Positions 8,986 through 20,100 of a DNA stretch of 64,000 nucleotides are shown piece by piece; the stretch's first letter is position 1, and each line of letters opens with the position of its first letter. The DNA is from Candidatus Poseidonia alphae (GTDB lineage: Archaea; Thermoplasmatota; Poseidoniia; Poseidoniales; Poseidoniaceae), in NCBI GenBank assembly GCA_002505405.1, contig DAVD01000027.1, forward strand, positions 5,017 to 69,016, read 5' to 3'. The translations under genes and the position numbers were made by a program. The notes beneath the pieces are model-generated. The model did no database searches, was not told the DNA's origin, and worked only from the letters and a program-made list of their open reading frames with translations.

Positions 8986-9993
8986 TCAGGACCGGTCCAC
9001 CTTAAGGGGTGTCGGTGAGTTGGTTTGGTGGTTAGCAACACGGACGTATGCACCCGGCATTGTTTCTGTGTTGGCTGCATCCTTTGTTTTCCTGTACAAG
9101 AGGCCTGCTTTGAAGGATGAACGGACCAGTGGGCCGCTTGCAATGCCAGAGAATCCGATGTCGATGGCATGAATGGCCCAAAGATCGTACATTTCAGGTT
9201 CAGGGAATCGGTCAACGGTAAGATGGCTTGCAGAAGGAGCGAGATATTGACCTATGGTGATGAGGTCAACACCCGCTTCTCTAAGCAACTCCAACGCTTC
9301 AAGAATTTCTTCATCGGTTTCACCAACGCCGACCATCAGGGATGACTTGGTGAGGATATCCGGACGCAACACTTTGGCCTGCCTGAGGATTTCCAAAGAC
9401 TGGTTGAACGATGCACGTGCGTCTCTGACCGTTGCATCAAGCCTGGGTACGCACTCTACGTTATGTGCAAATACTGCGAGCGGGCTGTTGTTCAATAAGT
9501 GTTTGAGCGCCACGTGATCTCCCGCAAGGTCGGAACAAAGGAGTTCGAGTGTGACCTCCGGTGCATGTGCGTGAACGGCATCAATGCATTGTTTGTAATG
9601 GTCAGCTCCGCTATCGGGCAGGTCGTCTCTGTTGACCACCGTGATGACGGCATGACGCAAATTCATCGAAGATACGGCCTGAGCGAGGTGCGCAGGCTCC
9701 TCCGGGTCAAGCGCAGGAGGTCTCTTGATGGTACCAACGGCACAAAAACGGCATCCTCTGGTGCATTCCTGGCCAGCGATCATGAATGTTGCATCGCCTG
9801 AAGCCCAGCAATCGTGAATGTTCGGGCAGCGCGCCTCTTCGCATACTGTGTTGAGTTTGTTGTCCTTAACAGCAGTTTTCGTGGCGTTGAAGATGGCTTG
9901 TTGTTCTCCGCTTGGCAGTCGGGTTTTGAACCACTTGGGGAGCCGTCCTTGCCGTTTTGAGGATGCTTCGGAGTCACCTTTGGGGGTGGCCAT
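8986..9993 (-). CDS. lipA: Lipoyl synthase (radical SAM)
   Basis: LipA (335 aa) inserts two sulfurs into protein-bound octanoyl groups to make lipoyl cofactor. Both clusters are visible: the auxiliary [4Fe-4S] motif CEEARCPNIHDCW (CX4CX5C) and the radical SAM motif CTRGCRFC (CX3CX2C). The C-terminal VRSSFKAG matches the conserved RSSxxAG segment that ligates the auxiliary cluster. It is the first gene of the operon, so the complex is co-expressed with the enzyme that matures its E2. An octanoyltransferase or lipoate ligase is not seen in the window. The region 9994-10148 is the divergent promoter shared with the SDR gene; I see no clear operator there. Confidence 0.96.
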   Translation of the reverse strand: MATPKGDSEASSKRQGRLPKWFKTRLPSGEQQAIFNATKTAVKDNKLNTVCEEARCPNIHDCWASGDATFMIAGQECTRGCRFCAVGTIKRPPALDPEEPAHLAQAVSSMNLRHAVITVVNRDDLPDSGADHYKQCIDAVHAHAPEVTLELLCSDLAGDHVALKHLLNNSPLAVFAHNVECVPRLDATVRDARASFNQSLEILRQAKVLRPDILTKSSLMVGVGETDEEILEALELLREAGVDLITIGQYLAPSASHLTVDRFPEPEMYDLWAIHAIDIGFSGIASGPLVRSSFKAGLLYRKTKDAANTETMPGAYVRVANHQTNSPTPLKVDRS

Positions 9994-10148
9994 TGGGAGG
10001 GGTTTTCCTTCTACGCTACTCCCTCCTCAGTAAGGGGCAGCAGGAGGCCATCAAAAAGGTGTGTGATTCAAGGCCATGCTGGTCAAGGTGTTGTGTGAAT
10101 CGTGAATTCATACGAGGTTTCATGAATTGAGTCCTCGCCATTCGTACC

Positions 10149-10892
10149 ATGAGCACCAAAGTTGCGCTGATTACAGGGGCTGGCCACCGGCTAGGTGCAG
10201 CCACTGCGAACAGGCTCATGAATGCGGGATGGTTTGTGTTGATCCATGTCCGTTCCTCCCGCCAAGCAGCACAAGAACTGCTCGAACAAGCGGAGGCTCA
10301 AAACAACCGCAAATGCGGGGCGATTCTTCAGGCAGATTTGACCGTTGATGATCAACTAAAACACCTGGTTGATGAAGTCAAGAACCACGCCCTCGTCAAG
10401 GAGAATGGGCTTTCTGGACTGGTTCACAACGCTTCGTTCTATAGCCAATCTATATTTGAGGAGACATCGTTTGAAACCTTCAGAAACCTGAACCGTTTAC
10501 ACATGGAGGCGCCCTATTATTTGACCCAGCAATTGCTTCCAGAACTGCGAAGTTCTCGAGGCTCTGTAGTTGGGATTGTTGACACGTCGTGGGGCAAGGC
10601 TTGGGAAGGCCTGTCTCATTATACTTCAAGCAAAGCAGGGTTGCGCCAACTCATGTTGAATCTGGCGGGTGAATTAAGCCCGGATGTGAATGTTAATTGC
10701 GTTGCGCCAGGTGCGATTATGGCTGCGGATTGGGAAACCGAACATTTCACCAAAGTTCTCGAGAAAGTCCCGATGGGTCGTTCGGGCCAAGCCTCAGATA
10801 TTGCCTCGGCAGTTCTTCACCTGCTCGAAGCATCCCATCTTTCAGGCCAGGTGCTCCATGTTGACGGTGGCTGGTCTATTGAAGACGCCTGA
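10149..10892 (+). CDS. Short-chain dehydrogenase/reductase, pteridine-reductase-like
   Basis: A 247-aa Rossmann SDR. The cofactor loop is TGAGHRLGAA, whose Arg (TGxxxRxG) is typical of NADPH-dependent pteridine reductases (PTR1/FolM). The catalytic part is DTSWGKAWEGLSHYTSSK. Its Asp lies 13 residues before the Tyr, and the Lys four after, the same D-Y-K spacing as in PTR1, in place of the usual Ser-Tyr-Lys triad. The C-terminus ends LSGQVLHVDGGWSI as in other SDRs. I infer a dihydropterin/dihydrofolate reductase role, but another carbonyl substrate is possible. No Shine-Dalgarno is visible, so it may be leaderless. It is transcribed divergently from lipA. Confidence 0.8.
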   Translation: MSTKVALITGAGHRLGAATANRLMNAGWFVLIHVRSSRQAAQELLEQAEAQNNRKCGAILQADLTVDDQLKHLVDEVKNHALVKENGLSGLVHNASFYSQSIFEETSFETFRNLNRLHMEAPYYLTQQLLPELRSSRGSVVGIVDTSWGKAWEGLSHYTSSKAGLRQLMLNLAGELSPDVNVNCVAPGAIMAADWETEHFTKVLEKVPMGRSGQASDIASAVLHLLEASHLSGQVLHVDGGWSIEDA

Positions 10893-10928
10893 GTTTCATT
10901 GAAGAAGGAAGGCGCCACCGCTCAGAAT

Positions 10929-11012
10929 GCAGGGGTGGCTGAGGTGGTCAAAGGCGCCGGGCTTAAGATCCGGTCCCGTATGGGTTCGTGGGTTCGTATC
11001 CCACCCCCTGCA
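10929..11012 (+). tRNA. tRNA-Leu (UAA anticodon)
   Basis: An 84-base class II tRNA. The acceptor stem is GCAGGGG paired with CCCCTGC, with discriminator A. The anticodon stem CCGGG/TCCGG encloses CTTAAGA with anticodon TAA. A long variable arm is present, and the T arm is GTGGG-TTCGTAT-CCCAC. CCA is not encoded. No intron. Confidence 0.95.
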
Positions 11013-11106
11013 TCACACTGTTCGGCTTCGCTGCTATATCGTTCATAATCGGTTAAGTTGATGCATCCCATGCAAAACCGTTTAACACCCCCTGCACCAC
11101 GGAGGC

Positions 11107-14082
11107 ATGGTGAACAAGATGCTGTACAGCAAATCTGCAACTCATTCGCACTCAGTCGCTTGGTTCTTGGCTGCATTGATGGTTCTTTCAACAAGCGCCG
11201 TTCTTCTCGCTTCCAATGACAACAATCAAGAGGCGATATTGGAGGACGCTCCGGTCGTCTTTAGAAACACAAACACCCAACAAACCTACGACCTCTATCT
11301 CGACAAACAAAACGAAACCGTGGGTGGTCAAGGAACGATTACGACGCTCCCCCCAAACGATGGTCAAGAAGAAAAAAGCGCAGTGGATGGACTTGAATTC
11401 AGGAGTGCAGAATTGATCAGCGACTTGTACGTTAACGGCACGGGCGCCTCTAACATTGCTCGCTTGTCCATTTACTATCAATTCAGTGGACCGACCGGGT
11501 CTACTGCCACCGCGACATTTGCTCTCAAATCTGGAGATTCACAAATTGTTTCAGAGAGCAAGGAATTGTCAGACCCGTGCTCAACCAACCCGCTCTCTCA
11601 AAATGCTTGTACTTGGGCCATCATCGAAGTTGAATTCGTGCTCGGCAGTAACGGCTTCACAGTCCCTCAGGGGAAACAACTCAAGATTCGAATTGATGCT
11701 GATGCCCAGTGTGCGGACGGTCAAGGTGGCCTCCCATCAGCCAACGGCTGCGATGTTGAGTTTGCATTTGGAAAGGTCGGGAGTGCAGACAGCTATTCCC
11801 GATTGCAAATCATGACCAATGCGCTTTCCGGTTCATCGGTACGTGTTCACAGTTGCTACGGTGACTTTGGTTGCAATTGGAACGACGAAGAAAAACTTGA
11901 ATGGGCTCCCAACCACCGTTTGAAATTCCGTGAAATGCGTTTTTCGGTTGAAATCCAAGATGCTTTTGGCCGTGAAGATATTGAAGACGTTACGCTTATC
12001 ATGAGCACACCCAACGAAGCCACCTCAGTTTTTGAGGTGGAATTTGATGACGACAATTTAAAACTTGACAACAATGGTTTGGTGGGGATTTACAATCACA
12101 CCGCTTCGGGTTTGGCCTCTGGCGAGTACCCCGTACGTTTGGAAATCAATGATGTACAAGGGCATTCGCTTCTTTTCGAACACCCCGGATTGGAATTTTT
12201 AGAACATGATGTTTACCTTACCGTCCCCCAAAACCAACCGGACGTTGTCCTCTATGCTCCAGGTCAAACCAGCAAAGTCAATTTCCTCATTGAGCATACG
12301 GGGTCGGCATCATCAAGTTTGGACGTCGTCTTTGACATCGCTGATAATCTCCCCATGGAATGGGCTGAACCTTTGTGGAGTCAGGCCAGCGGCTCTTACA
12401 CCCTTACCGGTGGTGGCGATTCCGCTATCCCTGAGTTGCTAATTGACGTCCCTGAAGGAGATTTGTCCGATGCTCCTGACTATCTTCAAATCGAGGCAAG
12501 GGTTTACGCAACAAACGATCAAGGCCAAAGTGAAGAGGTTGCTATCAAGAGCCTAAGAATAGACTTTGAAAAGATCGACGTGTTTGCTCCACCTCGTATC
12601 TCCGTCTACGAAGATCAAGAGCATCAAAAGCAAATAGCAGATTCCACTCGACCCGAGGCTTACGACGAAGGCCTATCGCATTATGTCGATGCGTTCAACG
12701 GCAGTGAAAACTTCTACATCGATGTGTTCAATTCCGGATTCGATACGGACTCGTTCAAAATCAAAATCCTTGAGCAACCCGATGACTGGCAGTACCGCTT
12801 TTATTCCAATCAAACTGGAGCAGAACTTACTGAGGATGGCATCTATCACCTGACCAGCGATATTGGGTCCACTCAATTGTTGACGGTGCGCATGCAAGTG
12901 TTTCCGCCAGAGGACCGAGAAAGCCTTGATATTGGTCTCTTCTCACTCGCCTTCTCAAGTACAGAAGATTCAGAGCTAAGAACAGATGTGGCGTTTACTG
13001 TCCACCGAACCTTTGGCATTCTCGCAGAGGTCATCGCCGATAGTGACGGAGTGGGTGATGAAAATTTGCTCGGCCAAGTGGGCCCAGTTAGTCCAAATCA
13101 AGATGTATGGTACAACGTACGTATCTCGGACTCCTCGAGCACAAGTACAACCGAAACAACTTGGCGGATCATCAACCCAAGGGACTTGTCGAGGAATGCA
13201 GATAACAATCCTAAATATACGGCGTGGGAATACTCCATTTCCAACGACACCAACGATAACATCGTGGTAGTGTCCCTCCCTGCTGATGGATACGTTGACA
13301 TTCGTCTCGGTGTGCAACTGAACGGACAGGTGGAAGCGGGAGAACACATCGTTTACACTCGAATCATTGAAGAAGGTGTTGAGGAGGAGAATGAACCGAG
13401 GTATTTTGACCTCCCGGTTAAGATCATCATCAAGGAAGACGTCGTACCCGGTAGGATAGAAATCACCGCAAAGACCGAAGCCTCTCGTTTCTCCTCAGGG
13501 GAAGAGAAAAACTTGGAATTCAAGATCACCAATCAAAACAACGTTGAGCTTGACGTGGTTATTTTGTTGGATGAACCTCTCGGGTGGGATGGTGCAATCC
13601 GTGCAACGTCCAATCAACTTGGAAGTGATTTCCTCATCCTGAAACTCTCAGCTTACGAAAGCAAGGACTTCAGTCTCAAGATGACTGCCCCAGAATCACT
13701 CAAGGACAGTGCATCAGTGGCTTTTGAATTCAAAGTGACTCCGATGAATAACGAAACTCCCTATGCGGAAGAGTTTGAACAAACCTTTGCCTTCCAGTAC
13801 GTCACAGAATGCAGCGGAGCCTCTTGCTTGTTTGGTGAATTGACCAACCCTGAACCTCAGACCATGGTGTTCTATGTGATTCTGGGCGTTCTCTTGCTCT
13901 ATGCTGCTCGGCGTGGCAAGCAACAGCCAGCACAACACTTTGAAGCAATTGTGCCGGATAAAGAAACTGAGAGTTTGTTCCAAGAGGAGTTGGCTGAACT
14001 GGATGAGTCAATTCCTGAACCGGTGGTTGCCCAAGCCGACGACGACGACCTTGAATTGCTCGAAGAACTTGACGATATTTGA
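11107..14082 (+). CDS. Large secreted, C-terminally membrane-anchored surface protein
   Basis: 991 aa of unknown function. An N-terminal hydrophobic segment (about residues 17-37) acts as a signal peptide. The extracellular body is rich in beta-type, Ig-like/NEW3-like stretches, with recurrent patterns such as VTIENRxx-like hydrophobic alternation and PxGW-type ends (for example EPLGWDG near residue 825). One transmembrane helix lies near residues 915-935, followed by RRGK and a very acidic cytoplasmic tail of about 57 residues with a DDDD cluster. GGAGG lies 1 base before this ATG, so an ATG at 11119, five codons in, is equally likely as the true start. It precedes another giant surface protein by 80 bases, so the two may be co-expressed. 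A T-rich stretch (14099-14106) after the stop could end transcription. Confidence 0.85.
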   Translation: MVNKMLYSKSATHSHSVAWFLAALMVLSTSAVLLASNDNNQEAILEDAPVVFRNTNTQQTYDLYLDKQNETVGGQGTITTLPPNDGQEEKSAVDGLEFRSAELISDLYVNGTGASNIARLSIYYQFSGPTGSTATATFALKSGDSQIVSESKELSDPCSTNPLSQNACTWAIIEVEFVLGSNGFTVPQGKQLKIRIDADAQCADGQGGLPSANGCDVEFAFGKVGSADSYSRLQIMTNALSGSSVRVHSCYGDFGCNWNDEEKLEWAPNHRLKFREMRFSVEIQDAFGREDIEDVTLIMSTPNEATSVFEVEFDDDNLKLDNNGLVGIYNHTASGLASGEYPVRLEINDVQGHSLLFEHPGLEFLEHDVYLTVPQNQPDVVLYAPGQTSKVNFLIEHTGSASSSLDVVFDIADNLPMEWAEPLWSQASGSYTLTGGGDSAIPELLIDVPEGDLSDAPDYLQIEARVYATNDQGQSEEVAIKSLRIDFEKIDVFAPPRISVYEDQEHQKQIADSTRPEAYDEGLSHYVDAFNGSENFYIDVFNSGFDTDSFKIKILEQPDDWQYRFYSNQTGAELTEDGIYHLTSDIGSTQLLTVRMQVFPPEDRESLDIGLFSLAFSSTEDSELRTDVAFTVHRTFGILAEVIADSDGVGDENLLGQVGPVSPNQDVWYNVRISDSSSTSTTETTWRIINPRDLSRNADNNPKYTAWEYSISNDTNDNIVVVSLPADGYVDIRLGVQLNGQVEAGEHIVYTRIIEEGVEEENEPRYFDLPVKIIIKEDVVPGRIEITAKTEASRFSSGEEKNLEFKITNQNNVELDVVILLDEPLGWDGAIRATSNQLGSDFLILKLSAYESKDFSLKMTAPESLKDSASVAFEFKVTPMNNETPYAEEFEQTFAFQYVTECSGASCLFGELTNPEPQTMVFYVILGVLLLYAARRGKQQPAQHFEAIVPDKETESLFQEELAELDESIPEPVVAQADDDDLELLEELDDI

Positions 14083-14098
14083 GTCAAAAACAACCTCT

Positions 14099-14106
14099 TT
14101 TTCTTA
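14099..14106 (+). terminator. Possible oligo-T transcription stop
   Basis: A CTCTTTTTCTT stretch lies about 15 bases after the stop of the 991-aa surface protein. Archaeal RNA polymerase can terminate at short T-runs without a hairpin. The evidence is only the base run and its position. Confidence 0.25.
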
Positions 14107-14162
14107 GGGTTGTATGAACATCGTACCATTTCCCTTATGAGGCATAAAACCCACCGTCCATT

Positions 14163-17100
14163 GTGAGAACCATGCTGACAGGCTCGAACCTTACCGCCGC
14201 GACTCCTCAATTGCGCCTGTCAGAGCGTAAAAATGCTGTAAAATCAGTGTTTTTGACCCTTTTGATGGTGCTCTCATCGCTTGCATCCATCGAATATTTA
14301 GCCATTGATGTGCAAGCAGCCTCCGATCAAGACGGGGACGGGCTTACATACGGTTTGGAATACCTGATGAACACACAACCTAACGACCCTGATTCCGACA
14401 ATGACGGTCTTCCTGACGGTTGGGAGTGGAAGTATGGACTTGACCCGCTTTCATCAAGTGGAGCAGACGGTGCAGTTGCCGACCCTGATGGCGACGGAAT
14501 GTCAAATCTGCAAGAATACACTTACCTCATGCCCAATGGCTGGGACAACCCCAGTACGGGCTCTGTTCTCGACAACGGCGTTTGGTGGAACGGCACCATT
14601 CCTGTCAACGATTGGAATGAAGAAAACTCGATGCAGTACAATCAACCTGCTTGCGGCGCAGCTGGTTCAGACGGAACTGGCAGCATCATTTTGTGCGACG
14701 AAGACCCTGTGGGGAACATCTGTACAAACGGGTTTGACGACGACAAAGACGGCTTTGTTGATGCTGCAGACCCAGACAACGACGGAGATGCAGATTGTTT
14801 GAGCGACGATGACGACGGGGACGGACTCATTGACGAAGACCCAGCGGGATGGGATACCGATGGAGACGGAATGAACGATGGATGGGAGGCAGCCAACAAC
14901 CTCAACGCAACTTCTCCGTCCAATGCAGACGGTCCAAATGGCGACCCTGACGGCGACGGGTTGACCAACCTCATGGAATACGTTAACCCGACTTGGACCA
15001 CAATGTGTGGGTCATCCCCGTGTTTCAGAAACGGCCCAGATGGTGCAGTCACTGAAACCACATCTCCTTGCGACCCTGTTCAAGGCGTTGGCCCCGGTGC
15101 TTGTGCAACCTACACGGCCGAGGTGGACGGAATCACTTCGACCAATCCTCAGATTGCCGACACCGATGGTGACGGCCTCAACGATTCATATGAAGCTCTT
15201 ACGCTTCTTACCGACCCTACTGCTGCAGATACCGATGGTGACGGTATCCGTGACGGTGTCGAAGTTAACGGAGCCTACGGTAATCCTGCTCAAGCAAGCG
15301 ACCCTCGTGACAACAATACCGATGACGACGCCTTCGACGATGGTGAAGAAGACACAAATTTCAACGGACTGGTGGACGAAGGCGAAACCGACCCAACTCG
15401 CAGAGAAGATGCCGGCGATGAAGACAATGACGGGATTCAGAACTGGGAAGAAAACCTCTCTTGTACCCTTTGGAACGTAGCGGATACGGACTTTGGTGGC
15501 GTGAGTGATGGGGACGAACGAAACATCAGTCACGGAACCGATCCTTGTGATTCACTCGTGAACTTTGAAACGACATTCGTAAGTTACGATTCCTCTTCAA
15601 ACCAAGTCACCCTCGGAAGCGGTAGCGGATTTAATCCCGGCGGGGGCGTAGGATGGTACAACGTTTCGGGGTCTTGGGAGTCCTTCGCTTATGCAACGAT
15701 AGTGAACACCGTGCTTCAAGGCGTATCAAACGGGCCAAGCGCTACGCCCAGCCAAGTTGCTAATCGAAATGGCTCGTTCTGCCACACCGATGCGGTCGCT
15801 GCAGGAACCATCGGCTCCACCCAACAATATTGTGACGACGATTACACAGACAGTGACCAAGATGGTCTTGCTGACTGGCAGGAGTTGTTGGGCACATTTG
15901 GATGGTTCTCCAATCCAAACATTGCTGATTCAGACGCTGATGGCGTAGACGACTTTGGTGAGGTTTCGGACAATACCGATCCAAACGAACCTTGTGCGAA
16001 TCTGTTGGACACGGATGGCGACGGCCTCAACAACTATTTCGAAAACAATACAGGTTGCGATCTGAACTTCATTGGAATCACCAACGGCTCACAAGACATA
16101 TGGGTCACGGATTATGCATCATTTGATACGGACCAGGGTGGCGTTAACGACCGAACGGAATACTACGACGGAACCAACCCTCAAAACGACCCGAGTGATG
16201 ACGTCCAACCGGACGACTTTGACGGCGACGGAGTCCCTGATGCGATTGAAAATCAGACCGGAACGGATTGGACCAATCCAGATACGGACGGCGGTGGATT
16301 ACTCGATGGAATTGAGTGCCCTGACCTTTATTGGGTTGCTAACTGCGCAGGTTCACCGTTTGACCCGTTCGACCCTACTGATGACATCCTCAACAACGAT
16401 GTACTTTTCTGGGCCAACAACTCCTCAGGCGTTGTTGACGTCAACAGTGTTCATCGTTGGCGAGTGAATACCAACGATTTTTACACAGGTTCTACCTATG
16501 CACAACTTGACAGCGTCCATCCCAAAGAAGCAGTGTCCATTCCTTACAGCAACCTCACGCATCTTGCTCCACTCTCGTTCGCCAACGATACCATTGAATG
16601 GACCATTAACTACAACAATCCAATCAATGTAGGGCAGGTTCCTGTTCCATCGTTTTATTCGAACATCTCGTATGTGTTTGAAGCGATAGCCACGTTCTCC
16701 AGAAACAATGATACGCATACCGTGACGGTTGACCAAGGCCCCATCAACGAACTTTGGTTCCAAGAACCCGAATATTACTTCGATTGGGCAACGCTTGCAT
16801 CCACTACTGTTCCCGGGCAAGGCTTCCCGTATGAGCTCCTCACAGATGAGATCTTTATCAACACGAGCGACGTTCATTCCTATGTATTCAACGTCACCAA
16901 CGGTGTCGTGACCGATTCCGGTGCAACGGATGCTTACAGCGTTGCCCTAGCCCTCGAGGAGTTCCTCACCAACGGAAACAGTTCTACGGAATTCAAGCGT
17001 AATTACAACGGCTCAGGCACACCGTCCATTCTTGATACAACCCTTAACATTCTTGAAACAAGAAAAGAAGGTTCTTGCCGTGAATTCAACACTCTGTTCG

Positions 17101-20100
17101 TGACCATGGCTCGCCTTGCAGGTCTACCTGCACGCCAAGTGACCGGCTACTCCGGAGGTACGTGGACCGGTGAAGGCTACGCCGTATATGCAGCGGATGC
17201 AACGACTTGGTCAGAAGTCCGCCTGCAACAAAACAATGCTAACGGAAATACTGACCTCGGATGGATTGCCTTCGACCCCTGCCCACCAGCGGAAGAAATG
17301 GAAGTCGTTAACCAGACCATTTCCACCTTGACCTGGTCTCGTGACAGTACCCAAGATATCAACGTCACAGGTCAACTCCGATATGCAGAAAACGGAACAC
17401 CTGCGTCCGAAGTCCCAGTCTTTGCTTATCTCGTCCCGGTCTCTGAGGCTAATCTCGTACCGGGCCCGGGCGGTCCTATGGAGCGCTTGATCAGTGAGGG
17501 ACGAACCGACGCAAATGGAACGTTCAATTTCACAGGCGTTCCCGATGCACCAACTGCGCCAGGAATGCATAACATCGTCGTTGAATACCGTCAGTTTGGG
17601 TACGTTCCAAACGGAGGGGCAATTTACGATAGCTACGTTAACATGACTGAGAATTCAACCTTGTTCCACACGGCACCTGCCGTGATCAATGCCCCCGTTG
17701 CGGGTGCAGGTGCAACTACCGTCATTGAAGGATTGCTCGAATTTGAAAATCAACCTCTCGACGTGTTCTTCCAACTTCCGGATCAGACCGTTTGGTTGAC
17801 CTATACCTCTTCTGTTGACGGTGCTCAGAACCTCACCGGTCTTGTTGACAGCGCTGGAGCGTTCACATTCACCTTGAATCTCAGTGAATTTGAAACCAAA
17901 GGAAATCTTTCTGCAACGCTTGGATATTCCGGATGGCAGGACACATCGGTTACAGGCATCCCCCTCGAAGCCTTCCATCTCAACCCAACAACCACATCAA
18001 TCGTCCTTAACGTAACCGATGCGCCAAATCTGACAGCGATCATTGAAGGACCACTGACCAACAAGAGCATTCTCCTTCTTGATGACAACATATGGGTGAA
18101 CGGCTCGGCAGTATCTGTTGGAGCTGCTCCAGTTCCTTTGACCGGAACGCTGCAATTTTCCATTCGAGGCAACAACAGCGGAGATGTTTGGTTTGAAGTG
18201 TTCAACACAAGCGTCACAGGGACGTTTTCAATCCAACATTTCCTTCCATCCTCCACGATGGTCGGTTCAGGCGAACTTGAAGTGCGTCTGCGTTTCTTCC
18301 CAGCCTCACTCCCTGCGACAGATGACGCTAACATGAGCACGAGCGTGCCGTACTTCTTGCGAGGTTTCCTCGGGTTCCAGGTGGGTGAGTCTGCTCAAAT
18401 GCGAGGTTTTGACGGAACCGTTGAAGTGTCGATCACAGACCACCGTGGATTTGTTCAAGACCTCGTTCTTTTGGGAGATTACGACTTCTCCTTTGACGGA
18501 ACATGGTACAATACGACTACGGACCCAACCGGCGACGTGGTTGAGTTTTCTTGGCCACTTGCGGCAGATCTCGTCGCAAACGACTATCCAATCGATATCT
18601 CTTTCAACGGCTCAGATTATTACCAACCCTCAATCGGTAATGGAAGCATCCGAGTCCAGGCAGAGATTGGGTACAACCTCTCCATTGGGCAGGATTGGAC
18701 CCACATCGGTAACTCCACTTTCTTGTCCGGTGACATTTTTGATGCATTTTACAACACACCTGTTCTGAACAACAACACTCAGATTCGTGTTACTATTAAC
18801 CTCGAGGACGGGCCGGTTGACATTGCTCAGTCTTCGCTGAACAATTCCACAGGGGCTTTCAACATACCAATCACCATGCCGACTACAATCGGTTCAGGCG
18901 TCTACGATTTCGTGGTCGAATTTGACTTTGAATCCCAGGCGCCTCTCGGTGGGGCTTACTACTCCTACCTCGACACGAGTTTACCTCCAAGCCCTCCAAC
19001 GTTGGTCTCTGTTCTCGGAGGTATTGAATCTGAAGTCGTCGTGACGGCTGAACGACCGAACTACATCATTGAAATGAACAATACCGTTGATTTGATCGCT
19101 AAGATTACTGATCTTGCCGACGGTTCAAACGTCAGTGGAGCATCGGTTGAGTACATCTGGGACTACGGAGTTAGCAATACCTCGTTGGGCACCGTCTCCT
19201 CCGATGCAGACGGTAACGCAACCTTCAGCTTCACGCCATCCAGTATCGCCCCTGGATACTACGACCTCATGGTCATCATTCAGGACGATATCAGTTCATC
19301 ATTAACTGCAGGAAATACGCGGTACCTCGGCAACTCAACCTTGCTGAACATCACCATTCAAGTGACGAGTGACATCCAATTCAACAATGTCCCAACCACC
19401 ATTACAGCAGGAACTCCGTTCAATGTAGTTGGGCAAGTTCTAGACGCAGAAAACAGTTCACGGCCGCTAATTTCAGCTGTACGACTCAATGTCTTTTGGC
19501 TTGAATACCCTGACGAACTCCTTCTCAACGGATTCTCCACTACCAACAACGGCAGTTTCAACATGAGCGTTCCAACAGACACCGCAAATAATGGGACTCA
19601 AAGAGGCCCACATACGCTTGTCATCTCGGTTGTCAACGAATCATCACCGTTCTACCTTACTGCAACGGCTCAAACGCCCATTCAGGTCATGGGCGTGTCT
19701 CGGCTAGAAAATCTGGTTCCACTCAATGCCGTGGTCATCAACCGAGGAAACACAGTCAACATGTCGGCTAAACTTGTCGAGGCATCGGACCTCTTTGCAC
19801 CTCTTGCAGGATACGATGTTGGTCTTGAATTCCACGAAACTTGGTTGACATCCGCTACTACCGACGGCGAAGGCTTTGCGAATTTCTCATACACGGTTCC
19901 TTACGACCACCCGCTGGGTCTTATCGTGGTCCAAATGGTCTACAACGGATCATCCGACCTCCTTTCAACCTCTGCAAACTTGACTTCAATCACCGTGAGG
20001 TCATTGACGTTCATGGTGGTGGATAGCATTACGGACAATCCAGTCGCCGGTGATGAATTCAACATTTCAGGGCGCGTCACTTCTGACAACGGTTCAGGAT

